DNA of 64,000 nt from Chionoecetes opilio. Lineage: Eukaryota > Arthropoda > Malacostraca > Decapoda > Majidae. The notes beneath the pieces were generated by a model. The model was not told where the DNA came from, did no database searches, and saw only the letters and a program-made list of their open reading frames with translations. Below, piece after piece: positions 1-10,554 of this stretch; the first letter of the stretch is position 1; each line of letters starts with the position of its first letter. A program made the translations under genes and the position numbers. The DNA lies in assembly GCA_016584305.1 (NCBI GenBank), contig JACEEZ010025360.1, forward strand, positions 22,501 through 86,500, written 5' to 3'.

Positions 1-1504
1 TAGTTGACCCTTAGATCTCTTGGTGTAGAGTTGTCCCTTAGTTGACCCTTAGATCTCTTGGTGTAGAGTTGTCCCTTAGTTGACCCTTAGATCTCTTGGT
101 GTAGAGTTGTCCCTTAGTTGACCCTTAGTTGACCCTTAGATCTCTTGGTGTAGAGTTGTCCCTTAGTTGACCCTTAGTTGACCCCTAGATCTCTTGGTGT
201 AGAGTTGTCCCTTAGTTGACCCATAGATCTCTTGGTGTAGAGTTGTCCCTTAGTTGACCCTTAGTTGACCCTTAGATCTCTTGGTGTAGAGTTGTCCCTT
301 AGTTGACCCTTAGTTGACCCTTAGATCTCTTGGTGTAGAGTTGTCCCTTAGTTGTCCCTTAGTTGACCCTTAGATCTCTTGGTGTAGAGTTGTCCCTTAG
401 TTAACCCTTAGATCTCTTGGTGTAGAGTTGTCCCTTAGTTGACCCTTAGTTGACCCTTAGATCTCTTGGTGTAGAGTTGTCCCTTAGTTGACCCTTAGAT
501 CTCTTGGTGTAGAGTTGTCCCTTAGTTGTCCCTTAGTTGACCCTTAGATCTCTTGGTGTAGAGTTGTCCCTTAGTTGACCCTTAGTTGACCTTAGATCTC
601 TTGGTGTAGAGTTGTCCCTTAGTTGACCCTTAGTTGACCCTTAGATCTCTTGGTGTAGAGTTGTCCCTTAGTTGACCCTTAGATCTCTTGGTGTAGAGTT
701 GTCCCTTAGTTGACCCTTAGATCTCTTGGTGTAGAGTTGACCCTTAGTTGACCCTTAGTTGACCCTTAGATCTCTTGGTGTAGAGTTGTCCCTTAGTTGA
801 CCCTTAGATCTCTTGGTGTAGAGTTGTCCCTTAGTTGACCCTTAGTTGACCCTTAGATCTCTTGGTGTAGAGTTGTCCCTTAGTTGACCCTTAGTTGACC
901 CTTAGATCTCTTGGTGTAGAGTTGTCCCTTAGTTGACCCTTAGATCTCTTGGTGTAGAGTTGTCCCTTAGTTGACCCTTAGATCTCTTGGTGTAGAGTTG
1001 TCCCCTAGTTGACCCTTAGATCTCTTGGTGTAGAGTTGTCCCTTAGTTGACCCTTAGATCTCTTGGTGTAGAGTTGTCCCTTAGTTGACCCTTAGTTGAC
1101 CCTTAGAGCTCTTGGTGTAGAGTTGACCCTTAGTTGACCCTTATAGTTGACCCTTAAATCTCTTGGTGTAGAGTTGACCCTTAGTTGACCCTTATAGTTG
1201 ACCCTTATAGTTGACCCTTAGTTGACCCTTACATCTCTTGGTGTAGAGTTGACCCTTAGTTGACCCTTATAGTTGACCCTTAGTTGACCTTTAGATCTCT
1301 TGGTGTAGAGTTGACCCTTAGTTGACCCTTATAGTTGACCCTTATAGTTGACCCTTAGTTGACCCTTAGATCTCTTGGTGTAGAGTTGACCCTTAGTTGA
1401 CCCTTATAGTTGACCCTTAGATCTCTTGGTGTGGAGATGACCCTTATAGTTGACCCTTAGTTGACCCTTATAGTTGACCCTTAGATCTCCTGGTGTGGAG
1501 TTGA
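1..1504. repeat. Two-tier satellite (38-bp unit plus 11-bp subunits)
   Basis: The base unit is 38 bp: an 11-mer TAGTTGACCCT, then TAGATCTCTTGGTGTAGAG, then TTGTCCCT. Between units the 11-mer is present once or twice, so spacing alternates between about 38 and 49 bp. From about 1,110 onward the closing TTGTCCCT becomes TTGACCCT and a 13-bp variant TATAGTTGACCCT appears, so the array decays toward its right edge. It starts before the window. No coding is seen in it. Confidence 0.97.
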
Positions 1505-1890
1505 CCCTGAGCTTAGCAGTGAGTGGAGCGAAAAAGTGGAGCGAAGTTTCTCTTCCCTCCATGCAAGTATGTACGCTGCAGGAAGAACAGGAGGAGGAGG
1601 AGGAGGACTACTGAAGAAGAAGGAGGAGGAGAAGGAGGAGGAGGAGGACAGCTTGTGGTCCATGTTGGTAACCTGTTTGAGCTGACAGGGACGGAATCCA
1701 AGTTTTTGTGTGTCCTCCTCCTCTCCTCCTCCTCCTCCTCCTCGCTGCTAGGATGCTACACTCTGCCCTGCCTACTCCCTCACGCCACTATAAGCGATGC
1801 CTCAAGCCACTCCCTCCCTCGTCTCTCCTCTATACTCCCTCCCGCTACTAAACCCTTCACGCCCAGATCTTTCCTTTGCTATAAATAATC
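1505..1890. repeat. Purine/pyrimidine low-complexity tract
   Basis: GGAGGA-rich sequence at 1,590-1,650 is followed by TCCTCC-rich sequence from about 1,710. Frames that stay open here give K/R/G- or S/L-rich peptides typical of low-complexity DNA, so I call no gene. Confidence 0.8.
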
Positions 1891-2055
1891 GTATGTTGTT
1901 AGGTATAAAATTACGAAAAGTAACCTAATATATCAAATTAGTTAGTCGACAAGGATACTAAACAAGTCATATCTATTAAATATTGCTTATATGCATTAAA
2001 TAGAGTCTAATTGTAGTCAAAATACAATGGAAATTACGTTCTGGGTCTCAAGGGG

Positions 2056-2290
2056 TTAAACTCTAAATACTAACTCCCTCTTCTCTGTTACTCCCTACTA
2101 CTAAATTCCCTCTCTACTACTCTCTCCTACTCCCTCGTTTCTCTTACTCCCTCCCTCCACTAAACTCTAAATACTCACTCCCTCTTCTCTATTACTCCCT
2201 ACTACTAAATTCCCTCTCTACTACTCTCTCCTACTCCCTCGTCTCTCTTACTCCCTCCCTCCACTAAACTCTAAATACTCCCTCCCTACC
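2056..2290. repeat. CT-rich tandem duplication (about 107-bp unit)
   Basis: A block beginning TAAACTCTAAATACT and rich in ACTCCCTC occurs at about 2,056-2,162 and again at about 2,163-2,269, with a partial third start. It forms a long pyrimidine tract just upstream of the possible splice acceptor at 2,315. Confidence 0.8.
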
Positions 2291-2315
2291 TCATACTCTT
2301 CTCTCTCTGTTTCAG

Positions 2316-2374
2316 AATGCAGTTATGTTTAGGGTTCGTATGCACAACACCAGACTGCCGCCGCACTACCGAAC
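2316..2374 (+). CDS. Possible isolated internal exon (59 nt)
   Basis: A strong polypyrimidine tract ends in TTTCAG at 2,310-2,315. The 59 nt that follow stay open in one frame (peptide NAVMFRVRMHNTRLPPHYR) and end at a consensus donor GTAAGT (2,375-2,380). The peptide has ordinary protein composition, unlike the low-complexity DNA around it. I do not recognise the protein and see no neighbouring exon on this strand. If real, it is one exon of a gene with long introns; a chance splice-site pair is the alternative. Confidence 0.35.
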
Positions 2375-2439
2375 GTAAGTACTGTCATAATTATAGTATC
2401 ACAACTACTGCTATCATACGTAACTACTCTCATAACTAG

Positions 2440-3119
2440 GACTGATTTTTATTTTCTGGTCTCAAATGTTAAAAAAAATAATGAAATTAATTAATTGAAG
2501 AACTGGTTTTTTTTCTAAATGTACAAAGAAAAAAGTCTGAGTAAATGATTGAAAATGTTTTTTTTTTTAGTATTAGCCTACCGTGCATATGTTCAAAAAA
2601 TCAAATGATCAAAGTAATCAAGGACTTTTTTAGATTAAATGTCAAGAAACTAATTAAATGAATGGATGAAGAACACTTTTCTTAGCATAAATGTAAAAAA
2701 AAAACATATAACTGAAACAAATCAATAGTTATGACGGCATGAAGGAATAATTTCTAATAACATTTGTAACAAGGACTGTACACGCCCACCACACATGGAC
2801 CTGCAGTGGCGGTGGTGCTAAAGCTATGAATGACAGCATAAGACAATGAGGCAGTCCTTCATAATGCTGCGAGGCAGGGATCACTATGCCACACTGTTGT
2901 ATTTAGGATCCCAACCATTTATATGCATATGGAAATGTATAATAAGTCAGCTGGGTCCGTATTCACAAAGCAATCATAGCTAAAAACTCACATGTAATGC
3001 AAAATTACCTTCCAACTTATGACAAGGGTATTTTGATTCCAGTAATTTATGTGTAGTTATTTGCCTCCCCTTGAAAAAAAAATGCAGCTGACACTCTTAT
3101 TATGACGCATTGTAGTCAT
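2440..3119. other. AT-rich stretch, nothing recognised
   Basis: AT-rich DNA with poly-T/poly-A runs. I see no gene, TIR pair or tRNA-like box here. Confidence 0.5.
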
Positions 3120-3360
3120 ATCTGGCGAGAAACGATCATAAATGGTGGCTAAGTGTCATAAGTCCACACAAAGGTGTTAGGACTTGACTTCACCCTGTCT
3201 TAACGCCACTATGATAAAACTCCTACTTTTAATATGTCCCAACCACGATAGCCCATTTTATTCATAACTGGCTGGAAACTATCATAAGTAGGAGATATAT
3301 GTCATAAATCTACCAAGGGGGGTTATGCCTTAAGTTCACCCCTGTCCAGGGGCGGACTGA
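3120..3360. repeat. Dispersed repeat, two diverged tandem copies
   Basis: A motif running GGCTGGAAACTATCATAA, then GTGTCATAA, then GTTAGGACTTGA, then CCCTGTCTTA occurs at about 3,120-3,230 and, diverged, at about 3,262-3,356. A third copy at about 6,525-6,610 continues at 9,135-9,165 and was split by the TIR element at 6,613-9,131. Confidence 0.65.
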
Positions 3361-3477
3361 GACTTAATTTCGGCCCAGGACTTTTGGTGTTGACCAGCCC
3401 ACTTTGAGGAAAGGGGGGGGGGGGGCAACCCAGTTAGGGATTTTTTTAAATAAAAAATGTATATAATTTATAGATAT

Positions 3478-3560
3478 AGAAATGTAAGTATTAATGCCAC
3501 CAGACGTCTGTAAATCGAAAAGAAACGTTGTCCTGGCGACTTTAGTGTTATCTACGGCAG
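3478..3560. repeat. Dispersed 80-bp repeat, copy 1
   Basis: The stretch from AGAAATGTAAGTATTAATGC to the end of CTGGCGACTTTAGTGTT reappears with few changes at 36,326-36,405. Its ends are not defined. Confidence 0.7.
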
Positions 3561-3931
3561 ACAAGTCACAATTTTAGTAAGTTTTAAGAAATAAGAGCCT
3601 GAAAGTTGATATCTATTTTACACTTTCATATACATATATATCCTTCAAATTTTGCTAAAGTACTGTCAGGCTCAGCATAACACAAATTAAATTGTTGAAA
3701 TACGGCTTTGATCCTCAATTCGTTGACAATTCCTCATCATCTTAGGGAGATCTATCAGATATTGATAGATTAAAATAATAATAAATACGAAAATCAATGC
3801 AACACAGTATAGGCTACACCTCCCACGTCACGGGCACTACAAACCAATAGCTAAATGACTGTGTGACAACAGCGGCAGACGGCAGTCCTACCACTGTTGC
3901 CACAAGGAATTGTTATTTGTTGAAAATATAA

Positions 3932-5013
3932 AGGCCCGTTCACTTCTCCATGACTCGCGTCGGCGACCGGTCACGACGCTAAGTCATCCAGTTGATGCCA
4001 ACTGCAGCCGATTATGGGGGGGGCTGAAACTCCCAAAATCGGCGTGGTTGGCTCGGGTTGCCGTAGTTTGGCGACTAGTCCGCGATTGTCGGCGATAGTC
4101 CCAGACAGTCGTGTACTAAAACGAATTTAACTGCCAATATTGGGTTGTGGTCATGCGACGACAGTCACCGACAGTCGCAGCACAACGGCAACCACGGTTG
4201 CCGTCATGTGGAGACTGTTCTCAGCCGTGCTGCGACTGACGCCGAGTGATTGTAGATGGTTGGCAGCGCAGCTGGCCCATCCCCCACACCACTTTTCAAC
4301 CTTCGCTTGTGTAGTGAAGTTCCACTCCTCCGATGTCGGTCACACTGTTCTCCACACACTTGCCCACCTTGACTAGGTCACAAATACTTATATATGTGTC
4401 TCCTAAGGTTATTAATTGAACACAATAATTACGACATGGTGATAACAAACGCCAAGGCACTAAAGATACTTCGGAAGCAATATAGCCTTAAAGATATTGC
4501 ACTAAAGATACTGCTCTATTTGCAGTGGATTATAATGATGACGATAATAATAATAATAATACCAATACATATCTCAAAAATTTCCGCTTTTCCTCTCCCT
4601 CTCTCTCTCCGTCGATAGGGAGAAAGCGTGGGAAAGATTGATCTTTTCCACGCTAAAATAACACGTGCTCCAGTCGCAGCACGGCCCCGACTGGTCGCAG
4701 TACGGCCCCGACTGGTCGCAGTACGGCCCCGACTGGTCAGCGCCAGGCTTGGACTCTTCGGTGACGAATCCCAGCACGCAGCCGACTTTTTCCGTTAATT
4801 TTTTGAGGCGCAGACCCACCCCGAGTGTATAGGTCTACTATAGAGCATGCACTACACAGTCGGGACCCCCCGGGCGCCACTTCACGACTACCATGACCCG
4901 ACAGTGACGGTCTGGGCCTGACGCCGACCCACATGACGACCGGCGCCGACACAGCATGACTCAGCAAGTCGTGACTGGTCGCCATCGAGAGTTGTGAAGA
5001 TGTGAACGGGGCT
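3932..5013. mobile_element. Harbinger-like TIR element, non-autonomous (1.08 kb)
   Basis: Inverted ends AGGCCCGTTCAC (left) and GTGAACGGGGCT (right) continue as imperfect arms of roughly 60 bp. Flanking trinucleotides are TAA on the left and TTA on the right, consistent with a diverged TWA target duplication as made by PIF/Harbinger elements. The interior is GC-rich and holds a 22-bp tandem repeat (CGACTGGTCGCAGTACGGCC type, about three copies at 4,672-4,740). No transposase is seen, so family assignment rests on TSD and end type only. Confidence 0.65.
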
Positions 5014-5235
5014 TTAGTCCTTATCAATGCCCATAATGAATTTTAAATAAGATATCGTCCCAGTGTGTGCATTGACATGCATAGCATATACTCGGTTAAT
5101 GTATATAAAATACAAGAAGTCCGAAGACAACAACTTAGACAATTCTATTGAGAATCTTGAAAGTAGATTCGTGTCGACTGTACGAGTGTACGCGTACGAT
5201 ACTCGTGAGTTGTTGATCTCTCCGATCTCTCGTTA

Positions 5236-5883
5236 GGCCTCTTTCACACGAGCGGTTTTTGCCGTCCGGTTTCTGCCGCTGCGGCGTGTGGCAGAAACCA
5301 TGCCTTGTTGCGGGCAATTGCGGTTTCTGCCGCAGGCTCTCTCTCTCAACATCCGCTCTGGTGCCTCAGTCAAGTAAATAAGTCATAAACAAGGCCGTCT
5401 CTCAATCTCGGAGATCAGCACCTCCGTGTCATGATAATTCAAATTAGCCATGACCCTGAAATTTAAATGCATATGTTTATTGTACAGAGGTATACAAAAT
5501 AAGTATGTAAAGACTTAAATTTTCAATATACATTATTGAAAGTTCACATGAAGGAGAATATAGTGCATACCAGCTTTTCCAGTGATGCAAACGAGGTAGT
5601 GGTGTGCTCTTCCTCCTAATGTTGACCGACAACTGACCACCCGATGACCCGCCGCACGCGGGAAACACCGGATGTGTGAAGGCGCCCATAGCAACACATT
5701 ACAACCCAAACCGTTCGCCGGCATTTCTGCCGTTGCGGTCTTGCTGGCAGGACGGCAGGGTGCGGCTGCCGCAACGGCAAAACAGCCGTCCCGGCCCAGT
5801 GTGAATACTCCCATAAGAGTCAATAGAAAGCTAAACCGTGCGGCAGACACCGGACGGCAAAAACCGCTCGTGTGAAAGGGGCC
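5236..5883. mobile_element. Harbinger-like TIR element, non-autonomous (648 bp)
   Basis: The left arm GGCCTCTTTCACACGAGCGG and the right arm CGCTCGTGTGAAAGGGGCC are near-perfect inverted repeats continuing through GTTTTTGCCGTCCGG. A TTA trinucleotide flanks both ends (5,233-5,235 and 5,884-5,886). There is no coding capacity. Confidence 0.8.
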
Positions 5884-5901
5884 TTAAGGCCTTAAGCCTT
5901 A

Positions 5902-6215
5902 AGGCCCGCTTGTACGGCCGTCTTACAACAACACCGCTCAACAATGACGTCACCATCATCACCGCTTGAGTGGTATTTGTGGTAACTGGGCACAGTTGGC
6001 AACTCCGCTCGAGCGGACACCGCCGAGCGGGAGAGATGACTTGAATTTAACTTTGTACGGCGGCCGTACAGTGGTACGGCGGTGCGGTAGACTTTGTTGT
6101 GACATCTTTGTTGTTGTATGGCGGCCGTACAGTGGTACGGCGGTGCGGTAGACTTTGTTGTGACGTCTTTGTTGTTGTATGGCGGCCGTACAAAACGGAA
6201 GGTGGGAACCGGGCT
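5902..6215. mobile_element. Harbinger-like MITE (314 bp) with internal tandem repeat
   Basis: The element begins AGGCCCGCTTGTACGGCCG and ends GGTGGGAACCGGGCT, with TTA on both sides (5,899-5,901 and 6,216-6,218). A roughly 62-bp unit carrying GCGGCCGTACAGTGGTACGG is tandemly repeated at 6,056-6,190. It is related in sequence and layout to the element at 29,576-29,861, sharing the AACAATGACGTCAC block. Confidence 0.75.
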
Positions 6216-6242
6216 TTAGTCGGCACCTCTTTTTCTCAGCTG

Positions 6243-6246
6243 AGTG

Positions 6247-6284
<38 letters not shown>

Positions 6285-6382
6285 ATTTATTTTGAGTTTA
6301 CTTATTCTTCAGATATTTATTTACACTCCTTAATCTATTTATTAATTTTCCTTGTTTTTATTTTTTTTTTTTTTTTTTTTTG
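6243..6382. repeat. (CT)n tract and poly-T run
   Basis: A TCTC microsatellite lies at 6,249-6,282 and a poly-T run at 6,360-6,381. No other feature was recognised up to the dispersed repeat near 6,525. Confidence 0.9.
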
Positions 6383-6755
6383 CCTCCGACCGGCCCACAC
6401 GACCCAGCGGCCCAACGGGAAATGTCCCGTTTGTCCCTATGGCCAGTCCGCCCTGCCTCTGTCTTAGTGCTGCTATGATACACCATCCTACTGGCAACAT
6501 GGCCCAATCACAATGGCATTCATTCATAATTTGGCTGAAAACGATCCTAAATGGGGAATAGGTGTCATAAATCTATGACGGGGGTTAGGACTTGAGTTCC
6601 CCTGTCTTATTAAGGCGGCGTCACACTAGCACTTTTTCCGTCTAGTTTCTTCAGCAACTTTCTACAAACTAACAATTTTCTGACTGCAAGCCGTCACACA
6701 CACAGAATCGTTCGCCTGCATCACCAGTCAGCTGTTCGACTGTAAACAAACATGG

Positions 6756-7049
6756 TTCTTTGTGGTTTGTGGTTAAGATTAGAAGTTATGTTTCATTAAA
6801 ACCTATGAGGTTAGGTTATGTTTCATTAAAACCCATAAGGCTAGGTTAGGTTTCATTAAAATCTGGTTAGGTTAAGTTTCATTAAAACATAAGGTAAGGT
6901 TAGGTTTATTTTTTTTTTTATTTTTTTTTTATTTTTTTTTCTCTGCACAAAATAAAACTATCTCCATTACAACACGCACCTATTGTAGGCCAAGAAAAAA
7001 ATAGTCTTTGTCTCTGAAAACGACCGCGAAACTCTCGTCCATTATTACC
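6756..7049 (-). mobile_element. Merlin transposon end fragment
   Basis: Read on the minus strand, this matches the left 400 bp of the Merlin element at 37,442: the terminus GGTAATAATGGACGAGAGTT, then the CAGAGAC and AAATAGTTTTATTTTG-like blocks, then the repeated TTTAATGAAACCTAACC stretch. The terminus lies at 7,049. The other end is missing, so it is a truncated or internally deleted derivative. Confidence 0.75.
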
Positions 7050-7328
7050 GACGGTTATAATTACGTGCCTTGTAATGCATTAAGTTGCAGTAGAACAATT
7101 TCTTTCATGACATCGTAAAAAAAGTAAGCTGAAAGGCTGTGGAGCCCGCCAACTTCTGCGGATTATGCACCCAAAAACATAGTTACCGAAATAGGAAATT
7201 TAGGAACTTATTACTTCTATTGCCGTTTCTTTAGCTGTGCTTTCCTGTGCCTGTATGTTTGTTTTTTGTGTAATGAATTTCTAAATTCAGATAAGTGGGG
7301 TTAAGTTTTGGTTAGGTTAGGAGGCATT

Positions 7329-8785
7329 CATGATTCTTAACACCACTGTGTTTCAGGGTGTGTCTGGTGAGTTCAGAATGGGGTATAAAACCTTTTCCCA
7401 CACTCTAGGCATTCATGGTTCTTAACACCACTGTGTGTCAGGGTGTGTCTGGTGAGGTCACTCTTTGTAGTAAATCTTTTCCCACACTCTAAACATTCAT
7501 AATTCTTAACACCACTGTGTGTCAGGGTGTGTATGGTGAGGTGACCCATTGTAGCAAATCTTTTCCCACACTCTAAACATTCATAATTCTTAACACCACT
7601 GTGTGTCAGGGTGTGTGTATGGTGAGGTGGACCCATTGTAGCAAATCTTTTCCCACACTCTAAACATTCATAATTCTTAACACCACTGTGTGTCAGGGTG
7701 AGTGTAGGTGAGGTGAGGGTGTGTGTATGGTGAGGTCACTCTTTCTAGTAAATCTTTTCCACACTAAACATTCATAATTCTTAACACCACTGTGTGTCAG
7801 GGTGTGTGTGGTGAGGTCACTCTTCTAGTAAATCTTTTCCACTCTTTCTAGTAAATCTTTTCCCACACTCTAAACATTCATAATTCTTAACATCACTGTG
7901 TGTCAGGGTGTGTATGGTGAGGTCACTCTTTCTAGTAAATCTTTTCCCACACTCTAAACATTCATAATTCTTAACACCACTGTGTGTCAGGGTGTGTATG
8001 GTGAGGTCACTCTTTCTAGTAAATCTTTTCCCACACTCTAAACATTCATAATTCTTAACACCACTGTGTGTCAGGATGTGTGTGGTGAGGTCACTCTTTG
8101 TAGTAAATCTTTTCCCACACTCTAGGCATTCTTGATTCTTAACACCACTGTGTCAGGGTGTGTTCGGTGAGTTGACTCTGTAGTAAATCTTTTCCCACAC
8201 TCTAAATATTCATAATTCTTAACACCACTGTGTGTCAGGGTGTGTCTGGGTGAGTTCAGAACGGGTATAAAACCTTTTTCCCACACCTCTAGGCATTCAT
8301 GGTTCTTAACACCACTGTGTGTCAGGGTGTGTCTGGTGAGGTCACTCTTTGTAGTAAATCTTTTCCCACACTCTAAACATTCATAATTCTTAACACCACT
8401 GTGTGTCAGGGTGTGTGTGGCGAGGTGACCCATTGTAGCAAATCTTTTCCCACACTCTAAACATTCATAATTCTTAACACCACTGTGTGTCAGGGTGTGT
8501 ATGGTGAGGTCTCTCTTTCTAGTAAATCTTTTCCCACACTCTAAACATTCATAATTCTTAACACCATTGTGTGTCAGGGTGTGTGTGGTGAGGTCACTCT
8601 TTGTAGTAAATCTTTTCCCACACTCTAAACATTCATAATTCTTAACACCACTGTGTGTCAGGGTGGTGAGGTGAGGTCACTCTTTGTAGTAAATCTTTCC
8701 CACACTCTAGGCATTCATGATTCTTAACACCACTGTGTGTCAGGGTGTGTTCGGTGAGTTGACTCTTTGTAGTAAATCTTTTCAA
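7329..8785 (-). pseudogene. Decayed C2H2 zinc-finger array, about 17 units of 84 bp
   Basis: An 84-bp unit (28 codons, exactly one C2H2 finger plus linker) repeats about 17 times. On the minus strand the open pieces (7,373-7,636 and 8,122-8,433) encode fingers of the form YECLECGKRFTTKSDLTRH with linker THSGVKN. Single-base indels and unit truncations (for example near 7,720 and 7,840) break the frame, so no continuous protein is made. The linker type matches the intact zinc-finger gene at 41.9-42.9 kb (THTGVKN), so the array probably derives from the same gene family. It lies wholly inside a TIR transposon. Confidence 0.85.
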
Positions 8786-9134
8786 TTGAGTCATGCGAGA
8801 GACTGTTGGCTGTTATATAGAACCGGCTTTTAAATGTATCTACATGTACAATAGTCACTTGAATATTTTTAATACTTTTAAACGTATTGAATTATAATTT
8901 GCAAAAACTTACTGATTTATATCGAATATCTTTAAAGTAATCACTATGGATTTTGATTTGACTAAGAAAGTTGACTTCAACTTTCCATATTAAGACGATC
9001 ACGAGCGACTGATTCAGACTGATGATTCAGACGGACTAACTAGTCCCGAGCGAGAAAAAACTAGTCAGAGCGAGAAAAAACCAACGGAGATCGACTAACT
9101 AGACGGAAAAAGTGCTAGCGTGACGCCGCCTTTA

Positions 9135-9894
9135 GTGCTGCTATGATTATACCCTCCTACCAATGGATAGCTAAACCAGGACAGCAGCAGCTTCAGCGAA
9201 TTATCATCTTCCCTAAAAGAAACATATGTATTGAATGAACTGAGTGGTGCAGAACTAATACTATAGATACAAGTTAGCCCATGAGTGGATTATGTTTGTT
9301 ACCCAAGGTTGTGAGGGCAGCCTTGACACTAATCACAGGTCTTGATCAAGCTCTGGACTCGTGACCGCCAGCTATTACCCTCCCGATGGGAAGCTTGGAT
9401 CTCCAACAAAACGGGCGAGTGATGAATATGATTTTTCCCCGTAATGACACGAATAAACAAGTGATGACAATAATGATAATAACAATAATAGTGATGGTGA
9501 TAGTAGTAAACTTATATATAATTCACACTATTTCAACCCCTTTACCACCAACACCACTACTACTACTACTACTACTACTATTACTATTACTACTACTATT
9601 ACTTTTACTACCACTATTACTTTTAAGAACTACAATTACCAGTCAGTATTTAATCAGTAGTCAACAAGTTTTCATAATTACCTTTGTTAATTTCCTGTTT
9701 TCCCTCCGTTACTCAACACTGGTCATTAGGGGGCATCAAACCCTCCACTTTTTCCAAAAATCCATTGTTTCTGCCTGTACCTAGTAGTCTAAATGTGTTC
9801 CAAATCACACCCAACACTATCTTGCAAAATTTGAGGGCAATCTAACACTATCTATGTGGTCCACCAAGCACATGAAGTTTTCAATATAATCAGT
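9135..9894. other. Non-coding stretch with (ACT)n microsatellite
   Basis: An (ACT)n/(ATT)n tract lies at about 9,555-9,625. The leucine-rich frame over it is a microsatellite artefact. The first 30 bp continue the dispersed repeat split by the TIR element. I see nothing else. Confidence 0.7.
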
Positions 9895-9896
9895 AC

Positions 9897-10135
9897 GTTA
9901 ATCTAGTGGTTAGCACGCTCGGCTTACAACCGAGAAGTCCCGGGTTCGATCCCCGGGCGGAGTGAAAGATAGATGGGTCGTCTTTCTTAAATCCCTAGCC
10001 CCTGTCCACCCAGCAGTGAATGGGTACCGGGTGCCAGCCGGGGGTTTGTAACCCCCCCCCCTCCCCCCCGGGGTGGTGGCTTCGGCCAACACTAATATGC
10101 AGCAGCGGTAGATCACTATGGCTCTGAGGCATTAT
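9897..10135 (+). repeat. SINE-1 copy (tRNA-Val-derived head), plus orientation
   Basis: An A-box-like TCTAGTGGTTAGC, an anticodon arm CTCGG-CTTACAA-CCGAG (anticodon TAC) and a B box GGTTCGATCC (9,943-9,952) form a tRNA-Val-like head. A body shared with three other copies follows (CCTGTCCACCCAGCAGTGAA, then a GGGGGTTTGTAACCCC-like hairpin, then GGGGTGGTGG). There is no 3' CCA processing context and the body is fused, so it is a SINE and not a tRNA gene. The 3' tail is diverged. Confidence 0.85.
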
Positions 10136-10554
10136 CCTCTAAACAAAACAAACAAGAAACAAAAAAAACAAGTACACTCCGCTCGTTTTCAAGCGTATAT
10201 AATATATAGCGTGTAAGCCGTGTATGGTGTATAAACTGTATATATAGCGTTATATAGCATACAATGTGTGCATAAACACACCAAAAAAAAAATTTAAATC
10301 ATTTATTCACACTCAAGAGGATATGGCACATATTGCTGCAGCATTAGGCAAACAAAAGTTCCATGTTTCTGGTTTACAGTTCACACTCAAAACGGCGCTG
10401 TGACTGACACAGAAATTGTTTTTACTCGAACGATCCAAAATATATTAAGCTATCAATTAAATTTGTGTCCAGTTAAGGCTTACAGTGGATCTAACGAATG
10501 CTTTCGCAGATTGCTTTTCATATTGCAGTCCTGCTCAACGACTTGAAGTACATT
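10136..10554. other. AT-rich stretch, nothing recognised
   Basis: Contains short TATA-type repeats near 10,195-10,260. It is downstream of the transposase relic on the minus strand and may be its 3' region. No TIR was found. Confidence 0.4.

Larger units (their letters stand above)
6613..9131. mobile_element. TIR element carrying a decayed zinc-finger satellite (2.5 kb)
   Basis: The left end AGGCGGCGTCACACTAGCAC and the right end GTGCTAGCGTGACGCCGCCT are inverted repeats of about 36 bp with one mismatch, extending through TTTTTCCGTCTAGTT. Perfect TTA target duplications flank it (6,610-6,612 and 9,132-9,134). TSD and end type suggest PIF/Harbinger. No Harbinger transposase is visible. The cargo is a Merlin fragment (6,756-7,049) and about 17 tandem 84-bp units of C2H2 zinc-finger sequence. 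It interrupts a dispersed host repeat. Confidence 0.85.

Noticed and set aside
1..1504. Telomeric or subtelomeric repeat
   Set aside because: Units contain CCCTTAG-like strings, but the repeat is 38/49 bp, not (TTAGG)n.
1523..1888. 121-residue plus-strand open frame
   Set aside because: It spans a GGAGGA/TCCTCC low-complexity tract and has no domain.
9897..9965. tRNA-Val (TAC) gene
   Set aside because: The tRNA-like part is fused to a body shared with three other copies, so it is the head of a SINE.
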